DNA from: Paenibacillus sp. OK003
Lineage (GTDB): Bacteria; Bacillota; Bacilli; Paenibacillales; Paenibacillaceae
Reading direction: 5' to 3'
NCBI RefSeq assembly: GCF_900109515.1
Contig: NZ_FOBD01000006.1
Coordinates: 298,459-362,458 of the forward strand
DNA: 64,000 nucleotides
In this document: positions 28,979-38,257 of the stretch, in pieces
How the letters are laid out: each line of letters starts with the position of its first letter
Position numbering within the stretch: position 1 is the stretch's first letter
Notes under the pieces: model-generated
Databases searched by the model: none
What the model saw: the letters and a program-made list of their open reading frames with translations, nothing else
What the model was told of the DNA's origin: nothing
Position numbers and translations under genes: made by a program

Positions 28979-29009
28979 GGCATTTCATTCCGCATCTGAT
29001 GCAACTCAT
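28979..29009 (+). promoter_or_regulatory. YpdB-like LytTR operator upstream of the OFA transporter
   Basis: GGCATTTCAT at 28979-28988 is identical to the half-site published for E. coli YpdB. After exactly 11 bases TGCAACTCAT follows (29000-29009), matching 7 of 10 positions. This reproduces the GGCATTTCAT-N11-GGCATTTCAT layout of the yhjX promoter. A TATGAT at 29042-29047 without a good -35 fits activator dependence. Confidence 0.65.
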
Positions 29010-29097
29010 GCTCAAATCGGTGTAATGAATCCCCTTTCATGTATGATTAGCTTGTGAACGCATTCATATATATGACATCGGCAAAGGGGAGATCACG

Positions 29098-30387
29098 ATG
29101 AAAGCAGCTATTTCATCCGCACCTAATTCAGCATCTGCATCTATGAAAATGAACCGCTGGCTTATTGTACTGGGAACCATCATTGTACAAATGGGTCTCG
29201 GAACCATCTACACCTGGAGTTTATTTAATCAACCGTTGTCTGATCGTTTCGGATGGGACGTCAGCTCGGTCGCGATAACATTTTCGATTACCAGCTTTGC
29301 TTTGGCATTTGCCACACTATTTGCCGGCCGACTGCAAGAACGATGGGGGCTTCGTCGCCTGATTCGGGTAGCCGGAGTTGTGCTTGGTCTGGGACTCGTG
29401 CTCAGTTCTCAAGTGAGTTCGTTGACACTGCTCTACATCCTGGCCGGATTTGTGGTTGGATTCGCGGATGGTACGGCGTACATTACTTCCCTGTCCAACC
29501 TGATCAAGTGGTTTCCTGAGCGAAAAGGTCTGATCTCAGGTATTTCGGTCGGGGCCTTTGGTACAGGCAGTCTGTTGTTCAAATACGTGAACTCGGCATT
29601 AATTGGTGCTGTTGGTCCTGCTCAAGCTTTTATGTACTGGGGCATTATTGTATTGGTATTGATCATGGGCGGCTCGTTCCTGATCCGTGAAGCGGTTGTT
29701 CGTGAACAAGCTCCAGCAAGTAGCACGGACGGTGCGAAGCAACCAGAAACACGTCATGATTATACGGTCAAAGAAATGCTGCGCACGAAAGAAGCGTATA
29801 TGCTGTTCGTTATTTTCTTCACGGCCTGTATGAGTGGACTGTATCTGATCGGTATTGTGAAAGACATCGGTGTGCAGTTGGCAGGTCTTAATGTGGCTAC
29901 GGCGGCCAATGCGGTGGCGATGGTTGCGATCTTTAACACTGCTGGACGTATCATTCTGGGGGCGTTGTCGGATAAAGTAGGACGGATGAAAGTTATTGCC
30001 GGAGCACTGCTGGTTACGGCTGTTGCCGTAATGACGCTGAGCCTGGTACCGCTGAGCTTTGGCATCTTCTTCGCCTGTGTAGCCGCTATCGCATTCTGTT
30101 TCGGTGGCAATATCACGGTCTTCCCGGCGATTGTGGCAGATTACTTTGGACTGAAAAATCAGAGCAAAAACTACGGCGTCATCTATCAGGGATTTGGATT
30201 TGGTGCCTTGGCTGGATCGTTTATCAGCGCCATGCTGGGCGGATTCCATCTTACCTTTATTGTGATCGCTGTACTGTGTGCCGTCTCGCTCTTGCTGGCG
30301 TTGATTATTACGCCTCCGGGTCAAGGACGTCGTACACGTCAACGTGAACAGCAGATGAATCTTAACCCTTCATCCCGGGCAAGCTGA
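29098..30387 (+). CDS. OFA-family MFS transporter (YhjX-like, possible pyruvate transporter)
   Basis: This 429-residue 12-helix transporter belongs to the oxalate/formate antiporter (OFA) group: RWLIVLGTIIVQMGLGTIYTW at the start, ALSDKVGRMKVI in the loop between helices 8 and 9. E. coli YhjX, of the same group, is induced by YpdA/YpdB on pyruvate. Here a LytS/LytT pair lies directly upstream and the promoter carries the matching operator. AAGGGGAG lies before the ATG. A terminator follows. Confidence 0.85.
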   Translation: MKAAISSAPNSASASMKMNRWLIVLGTIIVQMGLGTIYTWSLFNQPLSDRFGWDVSSVAITFSITSFALAFATLFAGRLQERWGLRRLIRVAGVVLGLGLVLSSQVSSLTLLYILAGFVVGFADGTAYITSLSNLIKWFPERKGLISGISVGAFGTGSLLFKYVNSALIGAVGPAQAFMYWGIIVLVLIMGGSFLIREAVVREQAPASSTDGAKQPETRHDYTVKEMLRTKEAYMLFVIFFTACMSGLYLIGIVKDIGVQLAGLNVATAANAVAMVAIFNTAGRIILGALSDKVGRMKVIAGALLVTAVAVMTLSLVPLSFGIFFACVAAIAFCFGGNITVFPAIVADYFGLKNQSKNYGVIYQGFGFGALAGSFISAMLGGFHLTFIVIAVLCAVSLLLALIITPPGQGRRTRQREQQMNLNPSSRAS

Positions 30388-30429
30388 TCGTAGTGGGGAC
30401 GAAGTTCTATTTTATAAAAAGCAAGCTGG

Positions 30430-30456
30430 GCGGTTTCCTACGGAGGCCGCTTTTTT
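30430..30456 (+). terminator. Intrinsic terminator after the OFA transporter
   Basis: GCGGTTTCC (30430-30438) pairs with GGAGGCCGC (30442-30450), with two G-U pairs, followed by six T residues. Confidence 0.85.
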
Positions 30457-30594
30457 GGTACCTGCTGGACCCGATAGGAATGAGACTTCTGTACATGAAG
30501 CGGTTGTGTGCAATGCATACTTGGCTTCTGGTATACTCTAGGTGAAATAAAAAGAGCAAGTCCTGGTTAGCCATTTGGAGGAGGTATGTACGTC

Positions 30595-31077
30595 ATGAAT
30601 TTCTTGAAATATGCACCATCTGATTTTGCTGATTATTATGCTCTTGTGTCCAATATTGAAGTCATGCAGCAGATTACCGAACGTGCTCTGCCTGAGCATG
30701 AAGCTACTGCGGAATTTGAATCCATGCTGAATTATAATCTCGGCAACAATTGTGGCTATTATCGGATAGCTGGAGAAGATGGGGTAGGAATGGCCTACGC
30801 CAAACTGATCCCGGATGAATCCGATCCGTCCCGGGCGGAAATGGGTTACATGATTCTGCCGGAGCATTGGGGGAGAGGACACGGGACTTCCATCGCAGCT
30901 CGGCTGATTATTCAGGCACAGGCGGCGGGAATTGCCGTACTCTACGCGGTTATCGATCCGTCCAATGCGGCATCCCGTCGAATATTGCTCAGACAGAACT
31001 TTGTATCTACATGGGTTGGGGACTATCATGGATTACCCGGCGAGATTCTGGAGCTGAATCTTCAGGGGAAGCGGTAA
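30595..31077 (+). CDS. GNAT family N-acetyltransferase
   Basis: This 160-residue protein has the acetyl-CoA binding pattern of GNAT enzymes (GYMILPEHWGRGHGTSIA, the R/Q-x-x-G-x-G/A loop) and the later NAASRRILLRQNFV segment. The substrate is unknown. GGAGGAGGT at 30577-30585 abuts the ATG at 30586, so the ATG at 30595 with normal spacing is preferred. It is followed 114 bases later by glsA on the same strand. Confidence 0.85.
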   Translation: MNFLKYAPSDFADYYALVSNIEVMQQITERALPEHEATAEFESMLNYNLGNNCGYYRIAGEDGVGMAYAKLIPDESDPSRAEMGYMILPEHWGRGHGTSIAARLIIQAQAAGIAVLYAVIDPSNAASRRILLRQNFVSTWVGDYHGLPGEILELNLQGKR

Positions 31078-31191
31078 GGGATCAGGCTTGCGGGTAATAC
31101 ATACTATACCGGGTATTTTGCATCACTTCGATAGTAACTTGTCATTCGGAGGCGTGTGAAATGCTCATACAGAGATGTGGAGGAGATGGAG

Positions 31192-32133
31192 ATGAGCAAT
31201 GCTGCAATGGAGCGTCTGAACCAGTTGCTGCCGGAATGGCTGGAGACCAGCCGTCTGCACACCGGACAGGGGAAAGTCGCTTCTTATATTCCTGAGCTGT
31301 TCAAGGCCTCACAGGACGAACTGGGTATCCATATCATGGACGCCGAAGGCAATCATGTGTCAGCCGGAGATTGTGGTGTCCCGTTTACGATGCAAAGTAT
31401 CTCCAAGGTATTTACACTCATTCTGGCCCTGATGGATCATGGGGAGGAAGCGGTCTTTTTTAATGTAGGAAAAGAACCTACCGGCGATGATTATGATTCC
31501 ATGATCAAGCTCGAACTGGTCGAACCGGGCATTCCGTTTAATCCATTGATCAATGCGGGTGCAATTACGGTATCGTCCCTGATTGCCGGGGATTGCAAAG
31601 AGGAGAAGTCACGGCGCATTTTGGAATTTTTCCGCAAGCTGGCCAATAATGATCGGCTGGGCTATAACGAGGCGGTGTATCGGTCCGAATCGGAGACAGG
31701 CCATCTGAACCGCTCGCTTGGTTATTTTCTGAAGCACAATGGTGTGCTCAAGGATGACGTCGAAGATGTGCTTGCCGTCTATTTCCGCCATTGCTCCATC
31801 GAGGTGACTTGTGCGGACCTGGCCCGTATGGCACTGGTGCTTGCTTATGACGGGACAGATCCGATTACCGGGATTGAGCTTATTCCTCGTCGTTATGTGC
31901 AGATCGCCAAAACGTTCATGACTACCTGCGGTATGTATAATGCATCAGGCGAATTCGCGATTCAGGTCGGGTTGCCTGCCAAGAGTGGAGTGTCGGGTGG
32001 AATTCTGACTCTGGTTCCAGGCCAGTTTGGCATCGGTCTTGTAGGTCCGGCACTGAATCGGAAAGGAAACAGCATTGCAGGCGTGCATCTGCTTGAGCGT
32101 CTTTCCAGAGAATTTGACTGGAGTTTGTTCTAA
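31192..32133 (+). CDS. glsA: Glutaminase A
   Basis: This serine-dependent glutaminase converts glutamine to glutamate and ammonia. The 313-residue protein has the beta-lactamase-like SxxK catalytic motif in TMQSISKVFTL, the NPLINAGAI segment, and KSGVSGGI near the C-terminus. GGAGGAG at 31179-31185 supports the ATG at 31192 rather than the upstream frame from 31156. No terminator was recognised; the next genes lie on the opposite strand. Confidence 0.94.
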   Translation: MSNAAMERLNQLLPEWLETSRLHTGQGKVASYIPELFKASQDELGIHIMDAEGNHVSAGDCGVPFTMQSISKVFTLILALMDHGEEAVFFNVGKEPTGDDYDSMIKLELVEPGIPFNPLINAGAITVSSLIAGDCKEEKSRRILEFFRKLANNDRLGYNEAVYRSESETGHLNRSLGYFLKHNGVLKDDVEDVLAVYFRHCSIEVTCADLARMALVLAYDGTDPITGIELIPRRYVQIAKTFMTTCGMYNASGEFAIQVGLPAKSGVSGGILTLVPGQFGIGLVGPALNRKGNSIAGVHLLERLSREFDWSLF

Positions 32134-32327
32134 CGAAGTCATCCCCTCACCCTCCTGAGTAGCCGATGAATCACCAATTCGTGCTTTTGCTTCTTTGGAA
32201 CGAAATGGTCCGATAGGAATGTGGCTTGTCGGCTGCTTCAGTCCTGCATCAGACCCGTAGGAAAAGGGTCCTGCATAGCCATGGCCATGCTGCATCTATT
32301 CCGGTATACCCGCAACCCCAGCCCGCA

Positions 32328-32669
32328 TCATTCATTCGCGAGTACCACATCCGTAATAAGATTCATCTGAATGTCCCGAGTCCCACTCTCCATCAGCAGC
32401 TTAAGGGTACGGGCAGGGGAGTCCAATCGGAGCACCTGTCCGGTAAAGCGGATATCATCATGTTCATGGAACAGGGTGATGGTGACTGTATCCCCGAGCA
32501 GCATGGAGTTACTAAGCAAACGGGACATTTCTTCCGCTGCCTGGGCATCCAGAGATGGACGGGTACGGGGAGCAAGTTGCTCCTGATGAATGATGTAGGC
32601 TTCCCGGTGTTCGGGAAGCATCATGCGCGACGACTCAAAAATCCCGTTTTGCTGTAATTTTTTACTCAT
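32328..32669 (-). CDS. YolD-like family protein (YqjX-type)
   Basis: YolD-like proteins accompany Y-family polymerases in Bacillales and are thought to play a UmuD-like role. This 113-residue product has the family pattern of an N-terminal basic helix, then LLGDTVTITLFHEHDDIRFTG and a beta-rich C-terminus. Its start overlaps the stop of the polymerase gene by four bases (ATGA), so both are one SOS-controlled transcript. Confidence 0.85.
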   Translation of the reverse strand: MSKKLQQNGIFESSRMMLPEHREAYIIHQEQLAPRTRPSLDAQAAEEMSRLLSNSMLLGDTVTITLFHEHDDIRFTGQVLRLDSPARTLKLLMESGTRDIQMNLITDVVLANE

Positions 32670-33910
32670 TTATAGTGACCTCCAATTTTATGAGAACGGT
32701 CCTGTGCCTGTGCGGAGGAGCAGAGCGAGGAGGCTCGCATGATCGCGGTTTCTCCGAACTTGCGCTTGATGTCATCCGTGGCACGTTCCAGTTCTCTTTT
32801 GCGTTCACGGTCATCGAACCAGGATAGCTGTACCTCGGAATCGGGCACGAGTCCGGTCAATGACACGCTGATGCGGCGAATGGGTAATCCGTCCCAATGG
32901 CGCAGAAACAAAGCTGCTGCCGCATCGTATACTTCATCGGTGATGTTGGTAGGTTCATTCACCTTCATCTGGCGGGAGAAGCCGGTTGGACGATCGTAAT
33001 CCTGCCCCCGACATCCTACAGAGACGACATTGCCCATGAGCGATTTGTCCCGGGAACGCCGGCTGACCAGCTCCGCCAGTTCGAGCAGCACCACTTTGAT
33101 GTCTTCCCACGATTCATAGTCCCGAGGCAATGTCATCTGATGTCCAATGCCCTGCTGCTGGTGAGCATATGTCCCGGGTTTTACCGGAGAATCATCGATC
33201 CCGCGGGCAATACGCCACAGTACCTCACCATTTACACCCCAACGCTCTCTCAGCCGGGACAATGGAGTCTGCGCTAGATCCCCAATCGTATGAATCCCCA
33301 TCTTATAGAGATGCTGCCCCATCCGGGAACCGACCATAAACATGTCTCGAACAGGCTTTTTCCACAATGTTGTCTGCACGTCCTTGCGGGGCAATGTATA
33401 GATGCCTCCGGGGACTTTTTTGGCATACAGGTCACAGGCCATCTTGCTGACAACCTTGGTGTCGCTGATGCCGACGCGGATATAGACGCCAGTCTCTTCC
33501 ATTACCCTGTCCTGAATACTGCGGGCAATCGTTTCGGGACTGCCGAACAGATCTAAACTTCCGGTGACATCCAGAAACTGTTCGTCAATGCTATACGGTT
33601 CAACCAGATCGGTATAGGACTGAAGGATACGGGTAATGTGTAGGGAAACACGAATATATTCGGCCATCCGGGGACGAATGACGACCACATCGGGGCATTT
33701 GGCAAGAGCCTCACCCAGCCGTTCTGCTGTAGTAATCCCATAGGACTTAGCGAGTGGACAGGCTGCCAGAATAATGCCTGAACGGCGTGCAGGATCTCCC
33801 GCAACAACAAGCGGACGGTCTCTGTATTCAGGATGTGCAGACTTCTCCACACTGGCATAAAATGACTGGCAATCGGCCAGCATAATGACACGTCCGTCTT
33901 TGCGGGGCAT
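32666..33910 (-). CDS. uvrX: Y-family DNA polymerase, UvrX/YqjW type
   Basis: This translesion polymerase is 414 residues long. Conserved features are MLADCQSFYASVEK (first metal-binding Asp), YSIDEQFLDVTG (the catalytic Asp-Glu pair), an HhH-like segment (GIHTIGDLAQTPL) and a little-finger domain. It has UvrX-type Gln in SIDEQF where Pol IV usually has Ala/Val. The gene carries a LexA box overlapping its promoter and is followed by its YolD partner. Confidence 0.93.
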   Translation of the reverse strand: MPRKDGRVIMLADCQSFYASVEKSAHPEYRDRPLVVAGDPARRSGIILAACPLAKSYGITTAERLGEALAKCPDVVVIRPRMAEYIRVSLHITRILQSYTDLVEPYSIDEQFLDVTGSLDLFGSPETIARSIQDRVMEETGVYIRVGISDTKVVSKMACDLYAKKVPGGIYTLPRKDVQTTLWKKPVRDMFMVGSRMGQHLYKMGIHTIGDLAQTPLSRLRERWGVNGEVLWRIARGIDDSPVKPGTYAHQQQGIGHQMTLPRDYESWEDIKVVLLELAELVSRRSRDKSLMGNVVSVGCRGQDYDRPTGFSRQMKVNEPTNITDEVYDAAAALFLRHWDGLPIRRISVSLTGLVPDSEVQLSWFDDRERKRELERATDDIKRKFGETAIMRASSLCSSAQAQDRSHKIGGHYK

Positions 33911-33979
33911 AGTACTTCTCTCCTTTTATTCATGATTCGGCTGCTTCTGTGCAGCGATAGGGTACATTCAGTCAACGTT

Positions 33980-34016
33980 ATTTTACAGTTTATTTACAGT
34001 ATGGAACAAGTGTTCC
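33980..34016 (-). promoter_or_regulatory. SOS promoter of uvrX with LexA box
   Basis: GGAACAAGTGTTCC at 34003-34016 matches 13 of 14 positions of the Bacillus LexA consensus CGAACRNRYGTTYC. On the minus strand TTGTTC (34004-34009) within the box can serve as -35, with TAAAAT (33980-33985) as -10 after 18 bases. LexA binding would block RNA polymerase directly. Confidence 0.8.
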
Positions 34017-34072
34017 TGTTTTATAAGCATATCCGACAATCCCGGATGCGGCAACCGGAATTATTTTGCAAA

Positions 34073-34102
34073 TTGGACACAATTATTGGATGGACCTAAT
34101 AG
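34073..34102 (+). promoter_or_regulatory. Possible promoter of the polysaccharide operon leader
   Basis: TTGGAC (34073-34078) and TAATAG (34097-34102) are 18 bases apart. It would produce an RNA running into the terminator at 34213-34250 and on to the gene at 34772. The -10 match is moderate. Confidence 0.4.
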
Positions 34103-34212
34103 AGTCAAAATTTAGGAAATAAGATGTATTTTTTTACATTTCGTGTAAGAGATCCGTGACTTCCGGGTGATGACCGGGCGTTCATTCGGCTTTATGTAAA
34201 AGTAATATAAAT

Positions 34213-34250
34213 GGGCACAGTCCTATAGGGGGGGACTGATGTCCTTTTTT
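34213..34250 (+). terminator. Intrinsic terminator inside the long leader (attenuator candidate)
   Basis: CAGTCC/GGACTG (34218-34223 with 34233-34238) is extended by a further stem with one bulged base to 34213/34244, then six T residues. No + strand gene precedes it, so it either ends a small RNA or controls read-through into the downstream operon. TTTTACAT (about 34134) and ATGTAAAA (about 34195) upstream could close an RNA domain. Confidence 0.65.
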
Positions 34251-34771
34251 CATTTTCTGCACTTTTCAGAAAACCTTGATAGGGCGCGGGTTTTCAAGGA
34301 TACGTTATCGGACTATAGTATCAATTTTGTAATCTTTATGGTTAATACTGTAAAAATGTCCGCAACTTTAAAATATCATTCGCGTTTAATGGGGTAAGCG
34401 TTCAAGCGGAAACAGATCTCGCAATCCGCGTTGCATATAACAATAACGGGTAGAGATGTGCAAGCCTGGAAGAACCTCAAACGGACGGTTAAAGTGGCAT
34501 ATATTCGTGTCCATGGGACATAAGAGCAAGAAGGGCTCATGGATGCTAGTTGATGGCGCATTTTACGAATTATGGGCAGAATGTTGCAGTTCACGTTTGC
34601 TTCCATCAGCCTAGTTACAAATGCAGAGTCTTAGAGCTATAGTGAGAACTACACCGCTGACATCTCTACCCAAAGCGGACATCCGATGCGGGATTTGCCG
34701 CAGACCTTCATGTCATTTAAGATCCGCAGATGAAGCAGGATGCATACTAGAGAGGTGAGCAATTAAGAGCC
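34251..34771 (+). other. Untranslated region before the polysaccharide operon
   Basis: About 520 bases with no + strand open frame carrying a ribosome binding site. Only AT-rich sequence and local hairpins such as GAAAACC/GGTTTTC near 34269-34296 were seen. c-di-GMP-I and c-di-AMP riboswitch signatures were looked for by eye and not found. Confidence 0.4.
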
Positions 34772-36997
34772 ATGAGCAGACGAAGACGTAGACGCTGGTT
34801 GCTAACGATGTTTGCAGGAGCGGCCGTAGTGACAGGCGGAATATTTGCCGGATGGCACTATATGCAGCCCCAGCTCGTTACGTACACAGCTGATAATGGC
34901 ACGGAGATGAAATTCAAGACCGATGGAGACCGGTTCATGGAATATGGACCCGATGGCGCATGGCGGGAGATGTTCGTGAAAGGTGTGAACCTGGGTGCTA
35001 CATCACCAGGACATTACCCGGGCGAATTTCCGTTGACCAAAGAGGATTACTTGAAGTGGTTCAAGCAGATTGAGGATCTGGGGGCCAATGTAATCCGGGT
35101 GTACACGGTACATGAGCCGATTTTTTACACCGCATTGGTTGAGTATAACCGTGGCCGGGAGCAACCGTTATATTTTATACAGGGCATATGGTCGCCGGAA
35201 GAAGAGTTGATCGAGAAGCAGGATGCCTATGCTGACCATATTGAGCAGACGTTCAAGCAGGAGATTGAAAAGGCGGTATCGGCTGTATATGGGGATGCGG
35301 ACATTCCCGATAAACCGGGAGAGTCAAGCGGCAAATACAAGACGAATGCCGGGAAATATCTGATGGCTTGGCATGTGGGGACCGAGTGGGACCCTTCGAT
35401 GGTGAACAACACGAATGAGAGCCATCCTGACGTGCCGCAGTACAAAGGCGTTCATTTTTCGGGGACGCAGGATGCATCACCGTTCGAGAATTGGCTGGCT
35501 GAGCTGCTGGACTATACCGCTGTGTTGGAGAAAAAATACGGGTGGGAGCATCCGATGACCTTCACCAATTGGGTAACCACCGATGTGCTGGATCATCCGG
35601 GCGAGCCGCTGTTCGAAGAGGATTTGGTGAGTGTGGATGCGCGACATATTCAACCGGAAGAGTGGCAGGGCGGATATTTTGCCGCATACCATGTGTACCC
35701 TTATTACCCGGACTTGTTCCATACGGACCAGACACTCCAGACCATCAAGGATGAGAACGGCGAGTACAACACGTACAAAAGTTATCTGCGCAAGCTCAAA
35801 GCCGAGTTTTCCGATATGCCTGTAATGATTACAGAGTACGGTGTACCGTCTTCGCTTGGGATCTCCCATCTGGGTATGGGAGGTCGGGATCAGGGCGGAC
35901 ATAACGAGGTCGAGCAGGGCGAGATCGACGCATCGCTGACTCAGGATATTTATGATGAAGGGTATGCGGGAGCGATTTTGTTCATGTGGCAGGATGAGTG
36001 GTTCAAAAAAACCTGGAACACGATGCCACTGGAAATTCCGGCTGATCGTCGGGCCTACTGGCTGAACGTGCTGACGAATGAGAAGATGTTCGGTCTGCTC
36101 GCCATGGACCCCGGTAAGCAGGAACAGCTGACCATCGACGGGAAACTGGATGACTGGAATACGCTGAAGAAGGAAGAGGTCACCGTCTGGCAAGGCAAGG
36201 TAGATGGCATCAAGGAAATGAAAATGACCCATGATGAAGCCTACCTGTACATTGGCATGACGCTGGATCAACCTTTTGACCCGGACCAGACCTTGCTGCG
36301 CATCGGAACGGATACGCTGGATGGCGGCAATCAGCCGGGTACGAGACTTCCGGATCGAACGCTGAGTGACGGACTCGAAACAGTGATTACATTGGGACAG
36401 AATGATGAATCACAAGTGGAGATCGCCAAGGACTATGACTTTAACCAGCGCCTCTATGGCAAGGACGGTTACGGGATGCTGCCCGAGGAGCAAGAGAAAG
36501 CGGCAGATCCATTCCATCCATGGAACCTGGCGGTCAGCCTGCGGATGACCCCACCGGATACCCGTTCCGCCCAACCGTTCATGAATGAGAAGGTGGGTAC
36601 ATTGAAACGGGGAACGACAGCTCCAGATCAATCCGATACCGATTCTTTAACCGCGTGGCAATATAACGGTAATCAGGTCGAGATGCGTATTCCATGGATG
36701 CTGCTTGGATTCGGTGACCCAAGTTCACTGCAAGCGATCAAGTATGGAGCGTTGAAAGGTGGACGGGAATTCGAAACGGTCGCAGTTAAAGGCGTGACCC
36801 TGGTTCCGTGGCTAATGGATCGTTCTACTGGAAATATCTCTTGGCCTGGTGGTGAACAGAAGACACTGGATGTGAAGACATTGCCTATATACAGCTGGCA
36901 GCCCTGGGAGCAGGTACAGTACAGTGAACGACTGAAACTGAGCTACGAGGAAATGAAGAAACGGTATGAACAAATTCCAAGTTTTCAGACCGAATAA
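34772..36997 (+). CDS. Membrane-anchored TIM-barrel glycosidase-like protein
   Basis: This 741-residue protein has a very basic start (MSRRRRRRW) and one N-terminal membrane helix (about 9-27), so it is anchored with its bulk outside. Residues about 65-430 look like a clan-A-type TIM barrel with candidate catalytic glutamates near 205 (AWHVGTEWDP) and 355 (VMITEYGVP). The C-terminal roughly 280 residues are beta-rich (IDGKLDDW, YLYIGMTLD), like CBM9-type domains. It heads the exopolysaccharide-like operon and could trim or transfer the polymer. The exact family is not recognised. Confidence 0.75.
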   Translation: MSRRRRRRWLLTMFAGAAVVTGGIFAGWHYMQPQLVTYTADNGTEMKFKTDGDRFMEYGPDGAWREMFVKGVNLGATSPGHYPGEFPLTKEDYLKWFKQIEDLGANVIRVYTVHEPIFYTALVEYNRGREQPLYFIQGIWSPEEELIEKQDAYADHIEQTFKQEIEKAVSAVYGDADIPDKPGESSGKYKTNAGKYLMAWHVGTEWDPSMVNNTNESHPDVPQYKGVHFSGTQDASPFENWLAELLDYTAVLEKKYGWEHPMTFTNWVTTDVLDHPGEPLFEEDLVSVDARHIQPEEWQGGYFAAYHVYPYYPDLFHTDQTLQTIKDENGEYNTYKSYLRKLKAEFSDMPVMITEYGVPSSLGISHLGMGGRDQGGHNEVEQGEIDASLTQDIYDEGYAGAILFMWQDEWFKKTWNTMPLEIPADRRAYWLNVLTNEKMFGLLAMDPGKQEQLTIDGKLDDWNTLKKEEVTVWQGKVDGIKEMKMTHDEAYLYIGMTLDQPFDPDQTLLRIGTDTLDGGNQPGTRLPDRTLSDGLETVITLGQNDESQVEIAKDYDFNQRLYGKDGYGMLPEEQEKAADPFHPWNLAVSLRMTPPDTRSAQPFMNEKVGTLKRGTTAPDQSDTDSLTAWQYNGNQVEMRIPWMLLGFGDPSSLQAIKYGALKGGREFETVAVKGVTLVPWLMDRSTGNISWPGGEQKTLDVKTLPIYSWQPWEQVQYSERLKLSYEEMKKRYEQIPSFQTE

Positions 36998-37023
36998 ATG
37001 AGTATAAAGGAGGACCTTTTCAC

Positions 37024-38235
37024 ATGTTTCCGAATTTGGCTTTGGCTTATCTATTTCTATACATCTGTACGGCGCTCGTCGTTGTGGGTGTAATCCTGCT
37101 GTTTGCCATGAAAATGTCCCACAACGGCAAACGGCGCAAGATTGAGTTTTATAAATTAAAGCAGCGTGACTACTTTACGTATCTGCAGACGGCGCTGACA
37201 GAGGACAGTCCCCTGAGATTGCCGCCTGGGAAGCTGGCCCCGCTTGAGCGTCGGGTCATCCAGAGCAAGCTTATTGAATGGATTGATCAGTTCAAGGGAG
37301 AGTATCGCAACAAATTGATTGTACTCTGCCGTGAAGCCGGATTTGTAGAGCATGATCTGAAGGAACTGAGTCGTATTCGTTACGGACGTCAGATTGATGC
37401 AGCGTATCGATTGGGCGGCATGCGTTGTCCAGAGGCCGTTCCAGGCTTGATGGAATTGCTTAAGGATGAGAAGCCTGGTCCGATGGCGATTATGATTGGT
37501 CGTTCGATCGCAAGATGTACCATCCGTCAGGGTGAACTGAAAGACATGCTCGCGCTGCTGTTGACCAAAGGAAAATCGATTCATCATCTGGCAGCAGATA
37601 TTTTGCTCGAAACCAGTCTGGAACCAAGCCGAATTCTGCTTGAGCTGCTGGAAGATCGCAATCCTGATTTTGTCAAAGTGGGATTGGTTGCGATGTGGGG
37701 ACAAGCTGTACCGGAAGTGATGCCTGCACTCGACAGACTCGTTGGTGCAGAACATCAGGATGTACGGGCAGAAGCGGTGAAGCTGTACCTTAGCGCAAGT
37801 CCGGCACTTCAGGACGAGACCATTCTAAAGCTCATGCAGGATTCGGACCCGGAGGTGCGTGCCGAAGTGGTGCAGGCGCTCGGTTCGAAACATGCGGCAG
37901 GCAGCATTCCACTGCTGCGCAAAGCGCTGCGTGATGAAGATTGGGGAGTACGTTATAACAGTGCGGAGAGCCTTGGCAAGCTGGGTGAACCGGGATTTGA
38001 AGCCTTGTGTCAGGCCGCTGTGGAGGGCACAGGTGCTGAACGGGAAATTGCAATGCAGCAGATTGAGAGCACGATGCAGCACTCAGGAACAGACCACAAA
38101 GCCGTTGACCAGATGATTGCACATAACAAAAAAAGGCTGCTGTATGATCGGTACTTCGGTCCCGTACGTGGGAACCGGACAACAAGCAAGAAACGTACAG
38201 GTGTGGCTGCGGTAGGAGGAGATTACACTGCTTAG
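37024..38235 (+). CDS. Membrane-anchored HEAT-repeat protein
   Basis: The 403-residue product has an N-terminal membrane helix (about 5-30, LFLYICTALVVVGVILLFAM) followed by a basic stretch, so the rest is cytoplasmic. Residues about 115-345 are tandem HEAT/PBS-lyase-like repeats (DPEVRAEVVQALGS; DWGVRYNSAESLGKLG). Such repeats are protein-docking scaffolds. It lies 26 bases after the glycosidase-like gene with AAAGGAGG before its ATG, and just before the synthase gene, so a scaffold role for the synthase is a reasonable inference. Confidence 0.8.
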   Translation: MFPNLALAYLFLYICTALVVVGVILLFAMKMSHNGKRRKIEFYKLKQRDYFTYLQTALTEDSPLRLPPGKLAPLERRVIQSKLIEWIDQFKGEYRNKLIVLCREAGFVEHDLKELSRIRYGRQIDAAYRLGGMRCPEAVPGLMELLKDEKPGPMAIMIGRSIARCTIRQGELKDMLALLLTKGKSIHHLAADILLETSLEPSRILLELLEDRNPDFVKVGLVAMWGQAVPEVMPALDRLVGAEHQDVRAEAVKLYLSASPALQDETILKLMQDSDPEVRAEVVQALGSKHAAGSIPLLRKALRDEDWGVRYNSAESLGKLGEPGFEALCQAAVEGTGAEREIAMQQIESTMQHSGTDHKAVDQMIAHNKKRLLYDRYFGPVRGNRTTSKKRTGVAAVGGDYTA

Positions 38236-38257
38236 AGATCTACTATTAATCTACGGC

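Noticed and set aside
34104..34771. c-di-GMP-I (GEMM) or c-di-AMP riboswitch in the polysaccharide leader
   Set aside because: The conserved core sequences of these classes were not found; only a terminator and unassigned hairpins are visible.
35477..36271. 264-codon antisense frame opposite the glycosidase-like gene
   Set aside because: No ribosome binding site or recognisable motif; shadow of the + strand gene.
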